The translations under genes and the position numbers were made by a program. Of a DNA stretch of 64,000 nt, positions 11,422-22,470 are shown piece after piece; the first letter of the stretch is position 1; the number at the start of each line of letters is the position of its first letter. Under the pieces are notes generated by a model, which was given only the letters and a program-made list of their open reading frames with translations, did not search any database and was not told the origin of the DNA. The stretch spans positions 53,259,768 to 53,323,767 of the forward strand of contig NC_064831.1 in NCBI RefSeq assembly GCF_024166365.1, in the 5' to 3' direction. The DNA comes from Elephas maximus indicus. Lineage: Eukaryota; Chordata; Mammalia; Proboscidea; Elephantidae.

Positions 11422-11585
11422 ACCAAAAACCAAACCCAGTGCCGTTGAGTTGATTTCGACTCATAGTGACCCTATAGGCCAGAGTAGAACTGCCCCATAG
11501 AGTTTCCAAGGAGCGCCTGGCGGATTCAAACTACCGACCCTTTGGTTAGCAGCCGTAGCACTTAACCACTACGCCACCAGGGTTT
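11422..11585 (-). repeat. tRNA-headed SINE, short subfamily
   Basis: On the minus strand it reads from aaaaccctggtggcgtagtg to a tail ending in gggtttggtttttgg. The head, body and tail are complete, about 160 bp. Confidence 0.9.
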
Positions 11586-12278
11586 TATGCATTGATAAAA
11601 GTCACACACACACACAAAAAGGTTTGCCTTGCCCCCAGAGTCCGTGATAGAGCTCTGAGCAGGACTTCAAGCCCCCTTCCCTAGCATTTTCACACAAGTG
11701 ATAATAGAGTTAAAATAACCTAAGTGGCTTGGAAAGCAATAGGAGTCAAGGCCCAAATCACCAAAGGGCAGCTGGTGTTCTGAGAAAACTTTAGTGAGAA
11801 AGGGAATCGAGCTCATTGCCAAGAAGTCAGCCCCAGGCGGTGTGCTGACAAAGTCTTTGGCCAATGTTTTATGCACACACACTGCTCATATGTGTGTGTG
11901 CACATGCCTTGGACCTTGAGATAATTTTGTAATAATTGTCCAAGTAATATTTTTGGCCACTTTCTGCCTGGCAGACACTGTGGCGTTCCTGCATTAACGA
12001 CTCAATTATCACAACAACCCAGCGAAGTCAGTTCTGCTATTGTCCCCATTTTTAAGATGAAGAAACTGAGGCTCAGATAGGCTTAGTAATTGGCTGAGGG
12101 CACACAGTTAGTAAGTGGCAAAATCTGGCTGGTCGAATTCCAAAGCCCGTGCTTTTAGAGTAGTGCTTTTCAATTCCACAAAACGGTACAAGCACAGTGG
12201 TTTCAACCTACTGCCTGTGGGAACTGTAAGTCAGGAAATACTTAGTTCAACTAATTATTGGCTCATACTGAAGACACA
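11586..12278. repeat. Intergenic with an ancient MIR/L2-age repeat
   Basis: Around 11960-12170 lies the series tgtccccatttttaagatg, agaaactgaggctcagatag and cacacagttagtaagtggc. This is the common ancient mammalian repeat type that reads gatgaggaaactgaggc in good copies. Confidence 0.5.
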
Positions 12279-12442
12279 GAAACCCTGGTGGCATAGTGGT
12301 TAAGTGCTACGGCTGCTAACCAAGAATTCAGCAGTTTGAATCTGCCAGGGGCTCCTTGGAAACTCTGTGGGGCAGTTCTACTCGTTCTATAGGGTCGCCA
12401 TGGGTCGGAATCGACTCGATGGCAGTAGGTTTGGTTTTGGGT
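12279..12442 (+). repeat. tRNA-headed SINE, short subfamily
   Basis: It runs from agaaaccctggtggcatagt through cggctgctaaccaagaattc to aatcgactcgatggcagtag. This is a complete copy. Confidence 0.9.
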
Positions 12443-12481
12443 CATCAAGATGAATGAGCTTGTTCGTTTCAAGGGGTAGAT

Positions 12482-12640
12482 GTTGTTGTTGGGTGTCGTT
12501 GAGTCGATCGTGACTCATAGCGATCCTACAGGACAGAGTAGAACTGCCCCATAAGATTTTCAAGGAGCAGCTGATAGATGTGAACTGCCGACCTTTCGGT
12601 TAGCAGCTGAGCTCTTAACCAGTACACCACCAGAGTTCCC
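12482..12640 (-). repeat. tRNA-headed SINE, RTE-like GTT tail
   Basis: It starts with gttgttgttgggtgtcgttg (the antisense of the 3' tail) and ends accagtacaccaccagag. The GTT run marks the 3' end. Confidence 0.85.
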
Positions 12641-12653
12641 AAGGGGTAGATAC

Positions 12654-12740
12654 CTGTTGCCGTCAAGTAGGTTCCGACTTACAGCAACCCTATAGGACAG
12701 AGTAGAACTGCCCCACAGAGTTTACAGGAGGGCCTAGTGG
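12654..12740 (-). repeat. Truncated SINE, tail half
   Basis: It carries the tail and body (ccgtcaagtaggttccgact, gacagagtagaactgcccc) but lacks the tRNA-like head. Confidence 0.75.
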
Positions 12741-13460
12741 ATTTGATTTTCCCATTTATGATTGTTGGAGGGGAAGTGACAGACACTGTAGGTTTGTCAT
12801 CACACTTAGTCCTCCTAAACATTTTATGAGGTAGATACTCTTATCCCCAAAGGAAGAACTGAGGCTGGGAAAGACAAAGGCCTTTCATCCAGTTCAGACT
12901 CCAAAGCCTTAGAACACATTTTACCCCAAACAAGGTGTTGACCTCTGACGTGGACCACTTGGTGTTAGGTTGGACAGGAGGGCTCGTGTGACCTGGCCAC
13001 CAGTTCAGTGAGTGCCAAGAACAACAACCCAAGGAGTAAGCCCACGTTGGGCTCCCTGTAACCGAGGAACCCAGGAAGCCAGAGCGCAACCTCGGGCAGT
13101 CACGCCTTGGAGGAAGTTGGCTGATGACTGAGAAGTCACAACTCAAGCTGCTGCCCTGGAGGAGTGAAGGATGTGAGTACTGGCTGCCCTATTGACCACA
13201 CACCCAGGGGAAAGTGTCCATTCCCAGCCATGAAGTCACCATCCTCTCCCAGACTGCAGGGCTGAAGGAGAGGGAGCAAGGTGAAAACAGGGCAATCTGC
13301 TTTCTGTCTTCTCTTAGCTGAGAAGATACTCGCTGCTGGCTTTCCTAATCCTGCTAACGACGATGCATAACTCCAAGATACTGCTTTAAATGCACGCGAC
13401 GCTAAACATTTGTTCACTCAATAAGCCTGTGTTGACTCTACCCCCATCAGACATTTGTGA
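12741..13460. other. Intergenic, nothing recognised
   Basis: The stretch is mostly unique-looking. Two antisense open frames of about 95-100 codons have no family resemblance. Confidence 0.4.
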
Positions 13461-14110
13461 GAGTTGATATAGCCTAGTGGTTAAGAACATGAACTCCAGA
13501 GCCTGTCTGAATTGCTTTCAAGACCTAGCCTTCCCACTTACAAGTTGGGTGACCTTTGGCCAATTACTTAATCTCTAAGTTTCTTTATCTGTGAAATGAA
13601 GACAAAAGTTCCTACCTTGTCGATTGTAATGAAGGTTTTGTTGTTGGTGGTGGCCGTGGTGGTGGCAGTGATCGCTGTCGAGTCAGCCGCCAACTCACGG
13701 CAACCCTGTACACAATGGAATAAAACTCTACTGGGTCCTGAACCGTCCCCATGACCAGTAGCAGATCAAGCAGTTGTAATCTATATGGTTTTCACTGGCT
13801 GATTTTCGGAAGTAGATCACCAGTCCTTTCTTCCTAGTCCCTCTTAGTCTGGACGCTTCGCTGAAACCTGCTCAGCATCATAGCAACACTCAAGCCTCCA
13901 CTGACAGGCAGGTGGTGGCAGCACATGGCACGAGCGGGCCGGAAAACAAACCCAGGTCTCCCACATAAAGGGCCAGAATTCTACCACTGAACCACTACTA
14001 CTTCCATGAAGGTTATGAGTTGATTATTCTAAAGCAGTTAGAACGGTGCCTGGCACAGAGTACCCATCATGTGAGAGTCGGCTACTGTTATTATTTGCAT
14101 TATTTCTAGA
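13461..14110 (+). repeat. MIR, split by a SINE
   Basis: The left half (13461-13637) contains gtggttaagaacatgaactc and caattacttaatctctaag. The right half (14006-14110) contains gaacggtgcctggcacagag. Together they form the MIR order of parts. Confidence 0.7.
13638..14005 (-). repeat. tRNA-Gly-headed SINE with RTE-like tail
   Basis: Read on the minus strand the head is tagtggttcagtggtagaat, followed by a gggagacctgggtttg box-B region; the 3' tail ends in GTT-type sequence. Direct repeats atgaaggtt at 13629-13637 and 14006-14014 flank it exactly, so this is one insertion into the MIR. Confidence 0.8.
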
Positions 14111-15019
14111 AGTCCTAAGCTGGGTGCTGGTAGGGTGAGGGGCAGTGCTCAAGGACTGTTCCTTCTAGGAGAGATGTTAAGACAAGCCCACAAATAGCCT
14201 GTGGTTGTGAAATAGCTTGCTGGAATATGATGAGTAAACTAACAGGTAATTCAGAGCTATAAGCACTTTCCCTTTCAATATTGTCTCTTTGGGAGGCTTC
14301 ATATTTACATATAAAGCACTATTGCTCATGGTTCAAGTTCTTCGTCAACATTTGTTGATTTCCTTCTTATTATAAAACTAAAACATGGTCATTTTAGAAA
14401 CTTTGGAAAATACAGAATGTATTTCTGAAGAATTTGACATTACACCACTGTAATTTCAAAAGACTACTGTTAACACTTTGGTGTGTGTTCTTTTATTTGT
14501 ATGTTTTTCCAAAACTATTTTTGAAATCTACTTTTGGAGCTTCTATTTCTTTAGACTCTGTAGAACATTCTTGTAACTCTGGCCTAGTGAGGCAAATCTT
14601 TATCCTTTGAAAGTAGGTTGGAGTTTTGGAAACATTCGTAAGTCGTCAGAAACCAGGTGTGGCAAATTTGATAAGTGATCAAGCTGGGAGCATGTTGCTT
14701 TTGGTCCAAACACAAGATGGTAAAGTAATGAAACTAATTTTATTGGGTGACTTGTAAACCAGCACTCACAGCAGTTGCAGAGGGTAGTTTGAAACTTGAG
14801 TTTGCCACACACAGTGACTTAGAAATAAAGGATCCTGTGGATGGCCAGATTTCTGAGTTGCTCATTTTTTAAATTTCTGATGCCCAGCGTTATGGCTGAC
14901 ACATATTAGGTACTTAATGACATCCTGAGGACGATTGACCACTTTCTGTTTTCATTCATTTTTAAATGCTGTGCCCCTTTGGCTAACATAAATGCCAAAG
15001 AGGATTTTCCTTCTTATAA
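14111..15019. other. Intergenic, possible old LINE remnant
   Basis: The AT-rich stretch at about 14330-14560 (catggtcattttagaaactt, ctactgttaacactttggtg) resembles decayed LINE 3' DNA. The rest is unremarkable. Confidence 0.35.
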
Positions 15020-15190
15020 AAAGAACCAAACCTATTGCTGTCAAGTCGATTCTGGCTCGACTCATAGCAACCCTACAGGACGGAGTAGAACTGCCCCCAT
15101 AGGGTTTCCAAGGAGTGGCTGGTGGATTCCAATTGCCAACCTTTTGATTAGCAGCCTCAGCTCTTAACCACTGTGCCACTAGGGCTCCTT
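15020..15190 (-). repeat. tRNA-headed SINE, short subfamily
   Basis: It runs from aaaaagaaccaaacctattg (antisense tail) to ccactgtgccactagggctc (antisense head). Confidence 0.88.
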
Positions 15191-15584
15191 CCTCTAAGAG
15201 ACATAGACAATTTTATAAGTCCTCCAGTATTTTCTGTAATACACTCAAGAATATATGTTTAAATAACGATAAAGGGAAAATAAGAGATTGCCAGCACTCT
15301 CAGCATGTAATTTACCAATGTATTTTACTTATAAAAATTAAATCCTAAGATGTGGTTAAACTCTCTTTTGATTACCATTTCCAATCCTAGTCCCCCTCTA
15401 ACCTCCCCAAGAGAAAATAAACTCAGTTATCAGATTGATGTGTAAATTTCCAAATCATTTATCATATATAAACATACAAATATTATAGATATCATCATAA
15501 TATGTGATATGTGTTATATATGTACTACATATCATTTTTTACTAAATCATATCACTATATGTATGATTTAAGGAGCATGAGTGA
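15191..15584. other. AT-rich intergenic DNA
   Basis: At 15460-15560 there are many short ATAT/TATA runs (catatataaacatac, atatgtgatatgtg). No gene is seen. Confidence 0.5.
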
Positions 15585-15790
15585 TACAAGGAGTTTGCGA
15601 TCAGCTGCTAACCTAAAGGTTGACAGTTTGAACCCAAGCAGTGGCATCACAAAAGAAAGGCCTGGTGAACGACTTCTATAAACATTACGGCTAAGAAAAT
15701 CCTACGGGGCAGCTCCAGTCTGCAACACACGGGACCACCGTGGGTCAGAGACGACTCGATGGCAATGGGTTTGGTTTTTGTTTTGTTTTC
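15585..15790 (+). repeat. tRNA-headed SINE, diverged
   Basis: The head is shortened (gatcagctgctaacctaaag). The body (aaaggcctggtgaacgac) and tail (gacgactcgatggcaatggg) are clear, with a T-rich end. Confidence 0.8.
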
Positions 15791-17079
15791 TATATGATTT
15801 ACATCTTGCATTTCACTCAACTAAGTGAAAACTGACCACTTTAAAAGTAGCAAAGCCCATTGCAAGTTCTGGTTCACTTTCTTTTAAAATAATCTCTTGA
15901 CTTCATAACTAGGTCTTGCATGCTATTTGGGAGAATTTGGATGACCAGAGAAATCAGCAGAAGCACCTAAGAACGTCCACGCTGGGTCAGCCCTCAAAGT
16001 GATCAGCCTGGTATTGCATCTCTGACCGTGGCACCAAGGAATGCTGTGGAGGCTATGGGCTGATGTCAGACACTAGGATTAGAGATACCCTAAGACATTC
16101 TCAACATCCTTCATGACCCATGATGCATCTGTCTTTCATGGCCCATAATGCATCTGTCCCTCATGACCCATAATGCATCTGTCCTCCACAAATGAATCTG
16201 GGCTTCTTGAGAACATATTTCTATTTCCAGCTTGTGCCATCTTTAGGGGATAATGAGTTCAGTGGGTTATATCTGCTATGAGAAAGAGGTTGGCATTGCC
16301 ACCATCATCATCTGATCTAAAACATCAGCTGGACTTTGTTGCTCGTCTTCACACATTTTCATGAATATCCAGAGGGCTCTGCTTCAGGAAAATATATGAA
16401 GATATTCTCTTGTTGCCTCCATCTGGCATGACCAGTAGAGGGAGGGATTAAAGATGGGAGCAAAGGATGGCATCATCACAGCTATAGCTGGTTGGCATCA
16501 TGGCAGATATACCTAGCAGTTCTTTCTAACTTCTCCCCAGGATATATGTCACCCACCTCAGCCAGGGCCTGTAACAGCCACACTGTTCATGGAGGAATGA
16601 GGAGAGGAGAAGAGCCGGAAACAGAATGGCTCCTGCAAGAAAAGCCTCCCTTGGGTGATATTTTAGGATATTAGCTCAGGCTGCCTTGTCCTCAGTCATC
16701 TTGATGGCATTTAAGTAGCCCCTTGGGTTACAGATCACGGCAGGTGCTGGGAAGTGAAGAAGGCTACGCTAAAAATACCCAGCCTCTTCTGGGACTCTGC
16801 CGGCAGCCCAGAGCTCCTTCCTCAAGTAGCAGGACCTCAGAAAAAGGACAGAGTTTCCTCAGCCTGAAGCAGTAAGAAAGATCTGGCACCCTTCTCCACT
16901 GAAGTTACCGAGGTAGACATGGTTCACTGGAAGAAGCATTTCTACTGAGGAATAGTAATTTCCATTAAACCCAGAGAAACAGCCTCTCTTAAGGAGAACC
17001 CAGGGTCCCAGTAGTAAGTGCCTGTGGAGAAGAATTATCCTAGTCAGCCAAGAAAGGATAATTAAAAGGAAGTCCACTG
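15791..17079. other. Intergenic; possible upstream part of an L1-like element
   Basis: Apart from the 25-bp tandem array at 16111-16184 nothing is clearly identified. The 16490-17079 part may belong to the L1-like element that follows, but I cannot place its 5' end. Confidence 0.35.
16111..16184. repeat. 25-bp tandem repeat, three units
   Basis: Units start at 16111, 16136 and 16161. Each reads close to tcatgacccataatgcatct followed by gtccc, with one to three differences. Confidence 0.9.
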
Positions 17080-17439
17080 CCTATTTCCAGTGACCTAGGA
17101 TCAAAACTCACAGACCACCAAAAAGACCAGACTTACTGGTCTGACAGAGACTGGAGAAATCCCGAGAGTATGGCCTCCAGACACCCTTACAGCTCAGTAA
17201 TGAAGTCACTCCTGAGGTTCACCCTTCAGCCAAAGATTAGACAGGCCCATAAAACAAAATGAGGCTAAATGGGCACACCAGCCCAGGGGCAAGGAGGAGA
17301 AGGCAGGAGGGGACAGGAAAGCTGGTAATGGGAAACCCAAGGTTGAGAAGGGGAGAGTGTTGACATGTCTTGGGGTTGGCAACCAAAGTCACAAAACAAT
17401 ATGTGTATTAATTATTTAATGAAAAACTTGTTCCCTCAG

Positions 17440-18154
17440 TGTCATGGATTGAATTGTGTCCCTTAAAAATATGTGTAAACTTGGTTAGGCCATGATTCCC
17501 AGTATTGTGTCATTGTCCTCCATTTTGTGATTGGTGTAATTTTCCTATGTGTTGTAAATCCTAATCTCTGCCTGTGGTTAATGAGGCAAGATTAAAACAA
17601 AACAAAAAAACCATGTCCATCGAGTCAATTCCAGCTCGTAGTGAGCCTATAGGACAGAGTAGAGCTGCCCCATACTGTTTCCAAGGAGTGCCTGGTGGAT
17701 TTGAACTGCCAGCCTTTTGGTTAGCAGCCATAGCCCTTAACCACTACACCACCAGGGTTTCAGAGGCAAGATTAGGTTTCAGAGGCAAGATTAGGTTATG
17801 TTAAAGATGATTAGGGTGGGATGTCACACCTTTACTCAGATCACATCCCTGACCCAATGGAGTTTCCCTGGGGTGTGTCCTGCATCACTTTTTGTCTTAC
17901 AAGAGATAAAAGGAAAGGGAAGCGAGCAAAGAGCGTCCTTTGTACCTAGGGTTTCCTGCTCAGAGAAAGATTCTACACCAAGGGAGGATTGATGACAAGG
18001 ACCTTCGTCCAGAGCCAACAGAGAAAGAAAGCCTTCCCCTGGAGCTGGTGCCCTGAATTTGGACTTCTAGCCTCCTAGACTGTGAAAGAATAAACATCTG
18101 TTAAAGCCGTCCACTGTGATATTTCTGTTATAGCCGCACTAGATGACTAATACA
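17440..18154 (+). mobile_element. Solo LTR, MaLR-like, itself hit by a SINE
   Basis: It begins tgtcatggattgaattgtgt and ends agatgactaataca. It includes agaataaacatctg near the 3' end (poly(A) signal) and cttctagcctcctagactg. It is the same family as 3556-4042. Outside the SINE it is about 535 bp. Flanking ctcag and ctctg are an imperfect target duplication. Confidence 0.7.
17595..17762 (-). repeat. tRNA-headed SINE nested in the LTR
   Basis: This is a complete short-subfamily copy. The 12-mer gaggcaagatta flanks it (17583-17594 and 17763-17774). A 19-bp tandem copy (17756-17774 repeated as 17775-17793) adds a third instance of the 12-mer. Confidence 0.9.
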
Positions 18155-18201
18155 CTCTGTAAACCTTCATCTAAAGCACAATCAAAAAAAAAAAAAAAAA
18201 A

Positions 18202-19279
18202 GTCATTGACCACCAAGCCAAATAATCTCTACTTAAAATCTGTTGTGAAGAGACCCAGGAACAAAGCTTCAGAAACCCAGTTTGGAACTTCCCTCACATA
18301 GCAGCTGATGAGTTGTAGATAGGCATCAGTTAGAGCTGGAGCGCCTAGGTAGTCCATATCCACGGATGCTTTTCCATCGAATTTCACCATCTGAGACTAA
18401 GAGAGGAGCTCTACTTGCCATTCGGGAGATTGCAGTGGTCACTTTCACATATGTTCCTGTTAAGGACATCAGTGGAAACCTGAGAGCCAAGTATAAAAAT
18501 ATAAAAATGAACAGGTGGCATTTAGCATGAGAAGAATGCAGAGTTTGCTGGGAAATAATGATTAAAACCACTCCAGAGCTTAGATGTGGCCCCTGAGGCT
18601 GGCGCATGTCTCTGGACTACAAAGGCTGTGGATACTTTCATTTCTCACAGTCCCTGGCATCAGAAGACACTAGATGCTGTCCTGACCAAGCATCTTGTCT
18701 TCATTTTTTCACAAAAAATACTGCCTGGATTGACCTGGTGGCTCATTCCTTTGCCATCTGAAGGGTTTTGAGAGAAGCTGGTGTAGATTTCCAATGACTG
18801 CCTCAAACTCTCCCTGGCAGCTACTGAAGAAAATCAGTGCTCCTGCCTTCCTGGTTTCATGAAGTTGTCTTTACTGTCCGGTGTTGGGCTATGAATACAA
18901 GAGTAGGAAAATGGTCCCTTGGCCCAACCACACTTCTGACAGGTTCTCCCATCAGCCGAGGCTGAGTGGGTGGGTTTAGGTGGGTGACTGAGCTGGCCCA
19001 TGTGGGATAAAATACCCCTTCAGTCTCGGCCTCATTAGCATCACTATTTAACCATGTTTTCTTTGTAGAGAGACCTCTTCTCTTTGTCTTTACCCGGTGA
19101 TGCACTGCCTTTAATTATGAAATCATATCTGAACATAAAAACAGGCTGGGGTGGTTAATGAAAAGAGGACTGTTGCTGGGAGTAGGGATATCTGGGCTCC
19201 TCTTCTTGCGCTTCCACCTTCCAGTTGGGTGATCTTTAACCAGGGACTGCTCTTAGTTTTCTAATCTATTGTTGTCGTA
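18202..19279. other. Intergenic, nothing recognised
   Basis: No gene, RNA gene or clear repeat is visible. Confidence 0.4.
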
Positions 19280-19665
19280 TTATTCTTGTTGTCGTTGTCA
19301 GTTGCCATTGAGTCAGCGCTGATCCATGACAACCTTAGGTATGACAGAACACACGTTGTCTGGTCCCACACTATCTCCACAATCTTTGGCATGTTTGAGT
19401 TCATTGTCGATGCCATTGTGTATTTTGAGTGACTTCCAACCTAGGGGCTCATCTTCTAGCACTATGTTCAACAGTATTCTATTGTGATCCATAGGATTTT
19501 CATTGGCTAATTTTTAGAAGCAGATCACCAGGCCTTTCTTAGTCTGGAATCTCTGCTGAAACCTGTCTACCATGGGTGACTCTGCTGGTGTTCGAAATAC
19601 TGGTGGCATAGCTTCGGGCATCATAGCAACAGGCAAGCCACCACAGTACAAAAAGTTGGCAGACT
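19280..19665 (-). repeat. RTE-derived short element with RTE 5' and 3' ends
   Basis: On the minus strand its start (ctgtggtggcttgcctgttg) matches the 5' end of the RTE at 7600-7620. Its end (ctcaatggcaactgac, then GAC/AAC runs) matches RTE/SINE tails. At about 385 bp it lacks the coding part, like an internally deleted RTE. Confidence 0.65.
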
Positions 19666-21020
19666 AATGGTTGTTGCTAAACTACAGAGTGGGAAAAATG
19701 GCATTCATGCTGATACTGTCATAAGAGGTTGTGAAGATCAAGTGAGATAATGAACTTGAAAGTGCTTTTGAACTCTACCTAAGCAGATATTGTCTTTCCT
19801 GAGACAGTTAAATTTTATCATAAATCTGACTTGATTGAATTTAGACATAGCTGCTGCTGATGAAAAGACAGAAAACAAGACGTAAGGCAGGAAAACTGAT
19901 ATGCCTTTTATTGTCCTGGGACAATATTGTATTGCCTCTGCAAGCCCTCCAGGTAGCCGCCGTACTCCGGATTCTCCCAGCACCAAAGATGAAGAGGAGA
20001 AGAACATCTACAAGATCTAAAGGCCTCTCCCAAAGCTCCAAACCCTCCCCAGAACCAGAGCATATTTTCCATGGGTCCTTGATGGAAGCATCACAAAACC
20101 CTTGTGTATGAGAACAGCAGGCTGTATCTTGTTCTGTGGGACAATGAGCCAGGAGCATAACAGGTTGCATTCCAAAGCCCAGTGGAAGAAACAATGGTCT
20201 CAGTTTAATTACACATTCTTCACTTTCCCTTAACGGCCTGAGTCAGCAGGGTTGATTCTGAGGGAGCCCTGTCACAGGTAGAGAGTTTGCTGTTAAATAA
20301 GGTGTGACTATATATATTTTTTTTATTTTTTATTAGGTAATGAGGTTTTGTTTTTTTTTTAAACAAACAAGCCCCAATGTACATATCCAGGCGAGCACTC
20401 CTGTCAGAGATGTCACGTTAAACTATGCTCATGTTGACTGTTTTCTAACCAAATGCTGGGAGACGAAGTGTGACAAGAACAGGAGCTTTTATGGCGGAAG
20501 GGACAGCGCACTTAGTACTAAATCTCTCCTGGAAAGCCTGAGATATGTGAGCCTCACAGCTACAGGGGCCTCAGGCTCACTGGGGACATGGTAACATGGT
20601 GGAAATACACATTAAATGGCCTCCAGGGAAAAAGTTTTACTCAGACACTTTTCCTGGAGAAAAAGACCCATGTCTCTTACCCATTTTCCTTTATTCCCTA
20701 AACCTTAGTTAAATGCCTGGTATACAGAAGGTGTTCAATAAATGCTTGTGGTATATATGTTCTGCCTTGTCACAATATTTACTACATTCCTCAAATGAAA
20801 TAAGAGCCCATACTTTGAATTTAAATGAGGTCTTTTGAGCCTAGTTTTGTCACTCTTTCTTTCCGGCTACTGTTTCTCCTGCTTACTTGTACTGCTGATA
20901 TTCAATAAATATTCACTCAACAAACATTTATGAGAACCACTGAATGCCAAGCACAAGAGAAATCCGGAAATTCAGGGCACTTTCTTGGTGTTCCCATAGA
21001 CGCTCTGGGCCGAGGATGTT
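19666..21020. other. Intergenic with L2-like remnants
   Basis: Stretches near 20700-20750 (gaaggtgttcaataaatgc) and 20900-20940 (tattcactcaacaaac) resemble L2 3' ends. A T-rich tract lies at about 20310-20360. The open frames at 19738-20194 have no recognisable family. Confidence 0.45.
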
Positions 21021-21470
21021 GTCATGGTTAATTCTATGGGTCTCCTTGGCTGGGTTATGGTACCCAGTTGTTGGGTTCAACACTAGTCTAGATACTGTTA
21101 TGAAATACAGTACAACCTGCTAAAGGTGGAACCTGTGTCCAGCAAAAACCTGTCAGAGAAGGAAAACTCAAATATTTTCCACTGATAGGCAGTGATAGAA
21201 AAGTGGCAAGGCTGCATGCACCCTGTCAAAGGTGGAAAACTTCCATGATCCAGAAAAACAAGGCAATCCTGCCACGTTCCGGCTCTGGCAGGTTTCACTG
21301 TGGTTACATGTGATTAAATCGGAGGGTGTGAAGTAAAGCAGATGACCCTCTATAATGTGGGCGTCCCTCACCCCATCAGTTGAAGCCTTAAGAGCAAAAA
21401 GGGCGTTTTCCCTATGGTGTGGTCTGCCCCTAGACTACAAGCAGACATTTTTCCAGAACTCCTGCTCTCT
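21021..21470 (+). repeat. Ancient mammalian repeat split by a MITE
   Basis: The left part has ctccttggctgggttatggt and aacactagtctagatactg. The right part, after the MITE, has agtaaagcagatgaccctct and gttgaagccttaagagc. These belong to one common mammalian repeat that I recognise but cannot name with confidence. Confidence 0.55.
21108..21300 (+). mobile_element. MITE-like element, copy 2
   Basis: It begins cagtacaacctgctaaag and ends ctctggcaggtttcactg, so the termini are near-inverted (CAGTACAACCTGC against CAGTGAAACCTGC). TA precedes it and TG follows. It interrupts an older repeat whose halves lie on both sides. Confidence 0.7.
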
Positions 21471-21602
21471 TCCTTCTAACCCGCCCCCCACCCCCCGCCC
21501 GCCCCAGCAGAGGGAATAAGAGGCCAGGGACTGTGAGAAGTATCTAGTACAAAAGGTATTCGGGTTAAAGTCATGGCTTTTTTCTTGTCCTAGTGCTTGA
21601 TG

Positions 21603-21800
21603 GAGTCCCTGGGTGGCACAACCACACAGCTACTAACTGAAAGGTTGGCAGTTTGAACCCACCCAGAGGCACCTCAGGAGAAAGGCCCGGTGATCTGCTT
21701 CTGGTAGGTCACAGCCTTGAAAACCCTACGGAGTGGGCTCCTACTCCGCAACACGTGGGGTTGCCATGAGTTAGAATTGACTTGACGGCAACTGGCTGGA
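21603..21800 (+). repeat. tRNA-headed SINE, long subfamily
   Basis: It runs from ggagtccctgggtggcacaa to gacttgacggcaactgg. The head is slightly shortened. Confidence 0.85.
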
Positions 21801-22079
21801 TAGTCCTTGATGACAAGGAGGTCACAGGCAGCAAGGTCCAAGAAGCTGGGTCAGGCCTGGTTGTCTGTCAGGATCTCCACGGGGTGAAAAATGGTAATGA
21901 TTGTATCCAGGGACCTGCCACGTTAACCACCAGTCTGGTGATCAATGGTGTGGTCTCAGCTTCACTTCCAAACGTAGACGCCATAGGCGTTGACTTCTGA
22001 AAACAGCCCTAGGCGAGTGGGGCAGGGAGAAGAAGCGGAGAGAAGAGAAAAGAGTGTCTTCAAACCACACAATAAGGTC

Positions 22080-22470
22080 TGAATATCTGAGCCTGAAATT
22101 CAAGGCCCTTCATCATATGGCCCCAATCTACCTTTCCAGTCTTATGTCCCAGCTCACCCCCAAATAAACCTGCTATCCAACCACCACCAAACATTCCCTT
22201 TCCTTTCCTTGGGCCCATACAATTCCCCTTGTCTCTATCTAACTGCTACCAGTCCTCTGAAATAGTTGAAAAGCCACCACCTTTTCAGAAAGAACTTTTC
22301 TGTCTGCTCCAACCTGGTGATTTCTACCTTTTCCTCCTCTGAATGCTCACAGCCCTGCTCATGCTGAGCAGCCAGAGGGCAAGGATGTGTCTTACTCATT
22401 TAGGATTCCAGAGTCTAGTGCCTACCTGGTATACAACAGGTGCTCGATAACAGCCTGTTCAGTGAATCAT
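22080..22470 (+). repeat. L2-like LINE 3' region
   Basis: The order aaggcccttcatcatatggc, ctacctttccagtcttatg, gcaaggatgtgtcttactc and caacaggtgctcgataac follows the L2 3' part in sense orientation. Confidence 0.65.

Larger units (their letters stand above)
17080..18201 (+). mobile_element. L1-like 3' end with poly(A), interrupted
   Basis: The stretch aatgaagtcactcctgaggt, caaagattagacaggcccat and gagagtgttgacatgtcttg leads to ctgtaaaccttcatctaaag and an A17-18 tract (18184-18201). The same 3' sequence recurs in antisense at 41269-41450. A solo LTR interrupts it between 17440 and 18154. Confidence 0.7.

Noticed and set aside
12279-12345. tRNA-Ser gene
   Set aside because: The box A and box B sequences belong to the SINE head, which occurs dozens of times in the window with a common body and tail.
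16111-16184. CRISPR-like array
   Set aside because: Units are contiguous without spacers, and the genome is mammalian.
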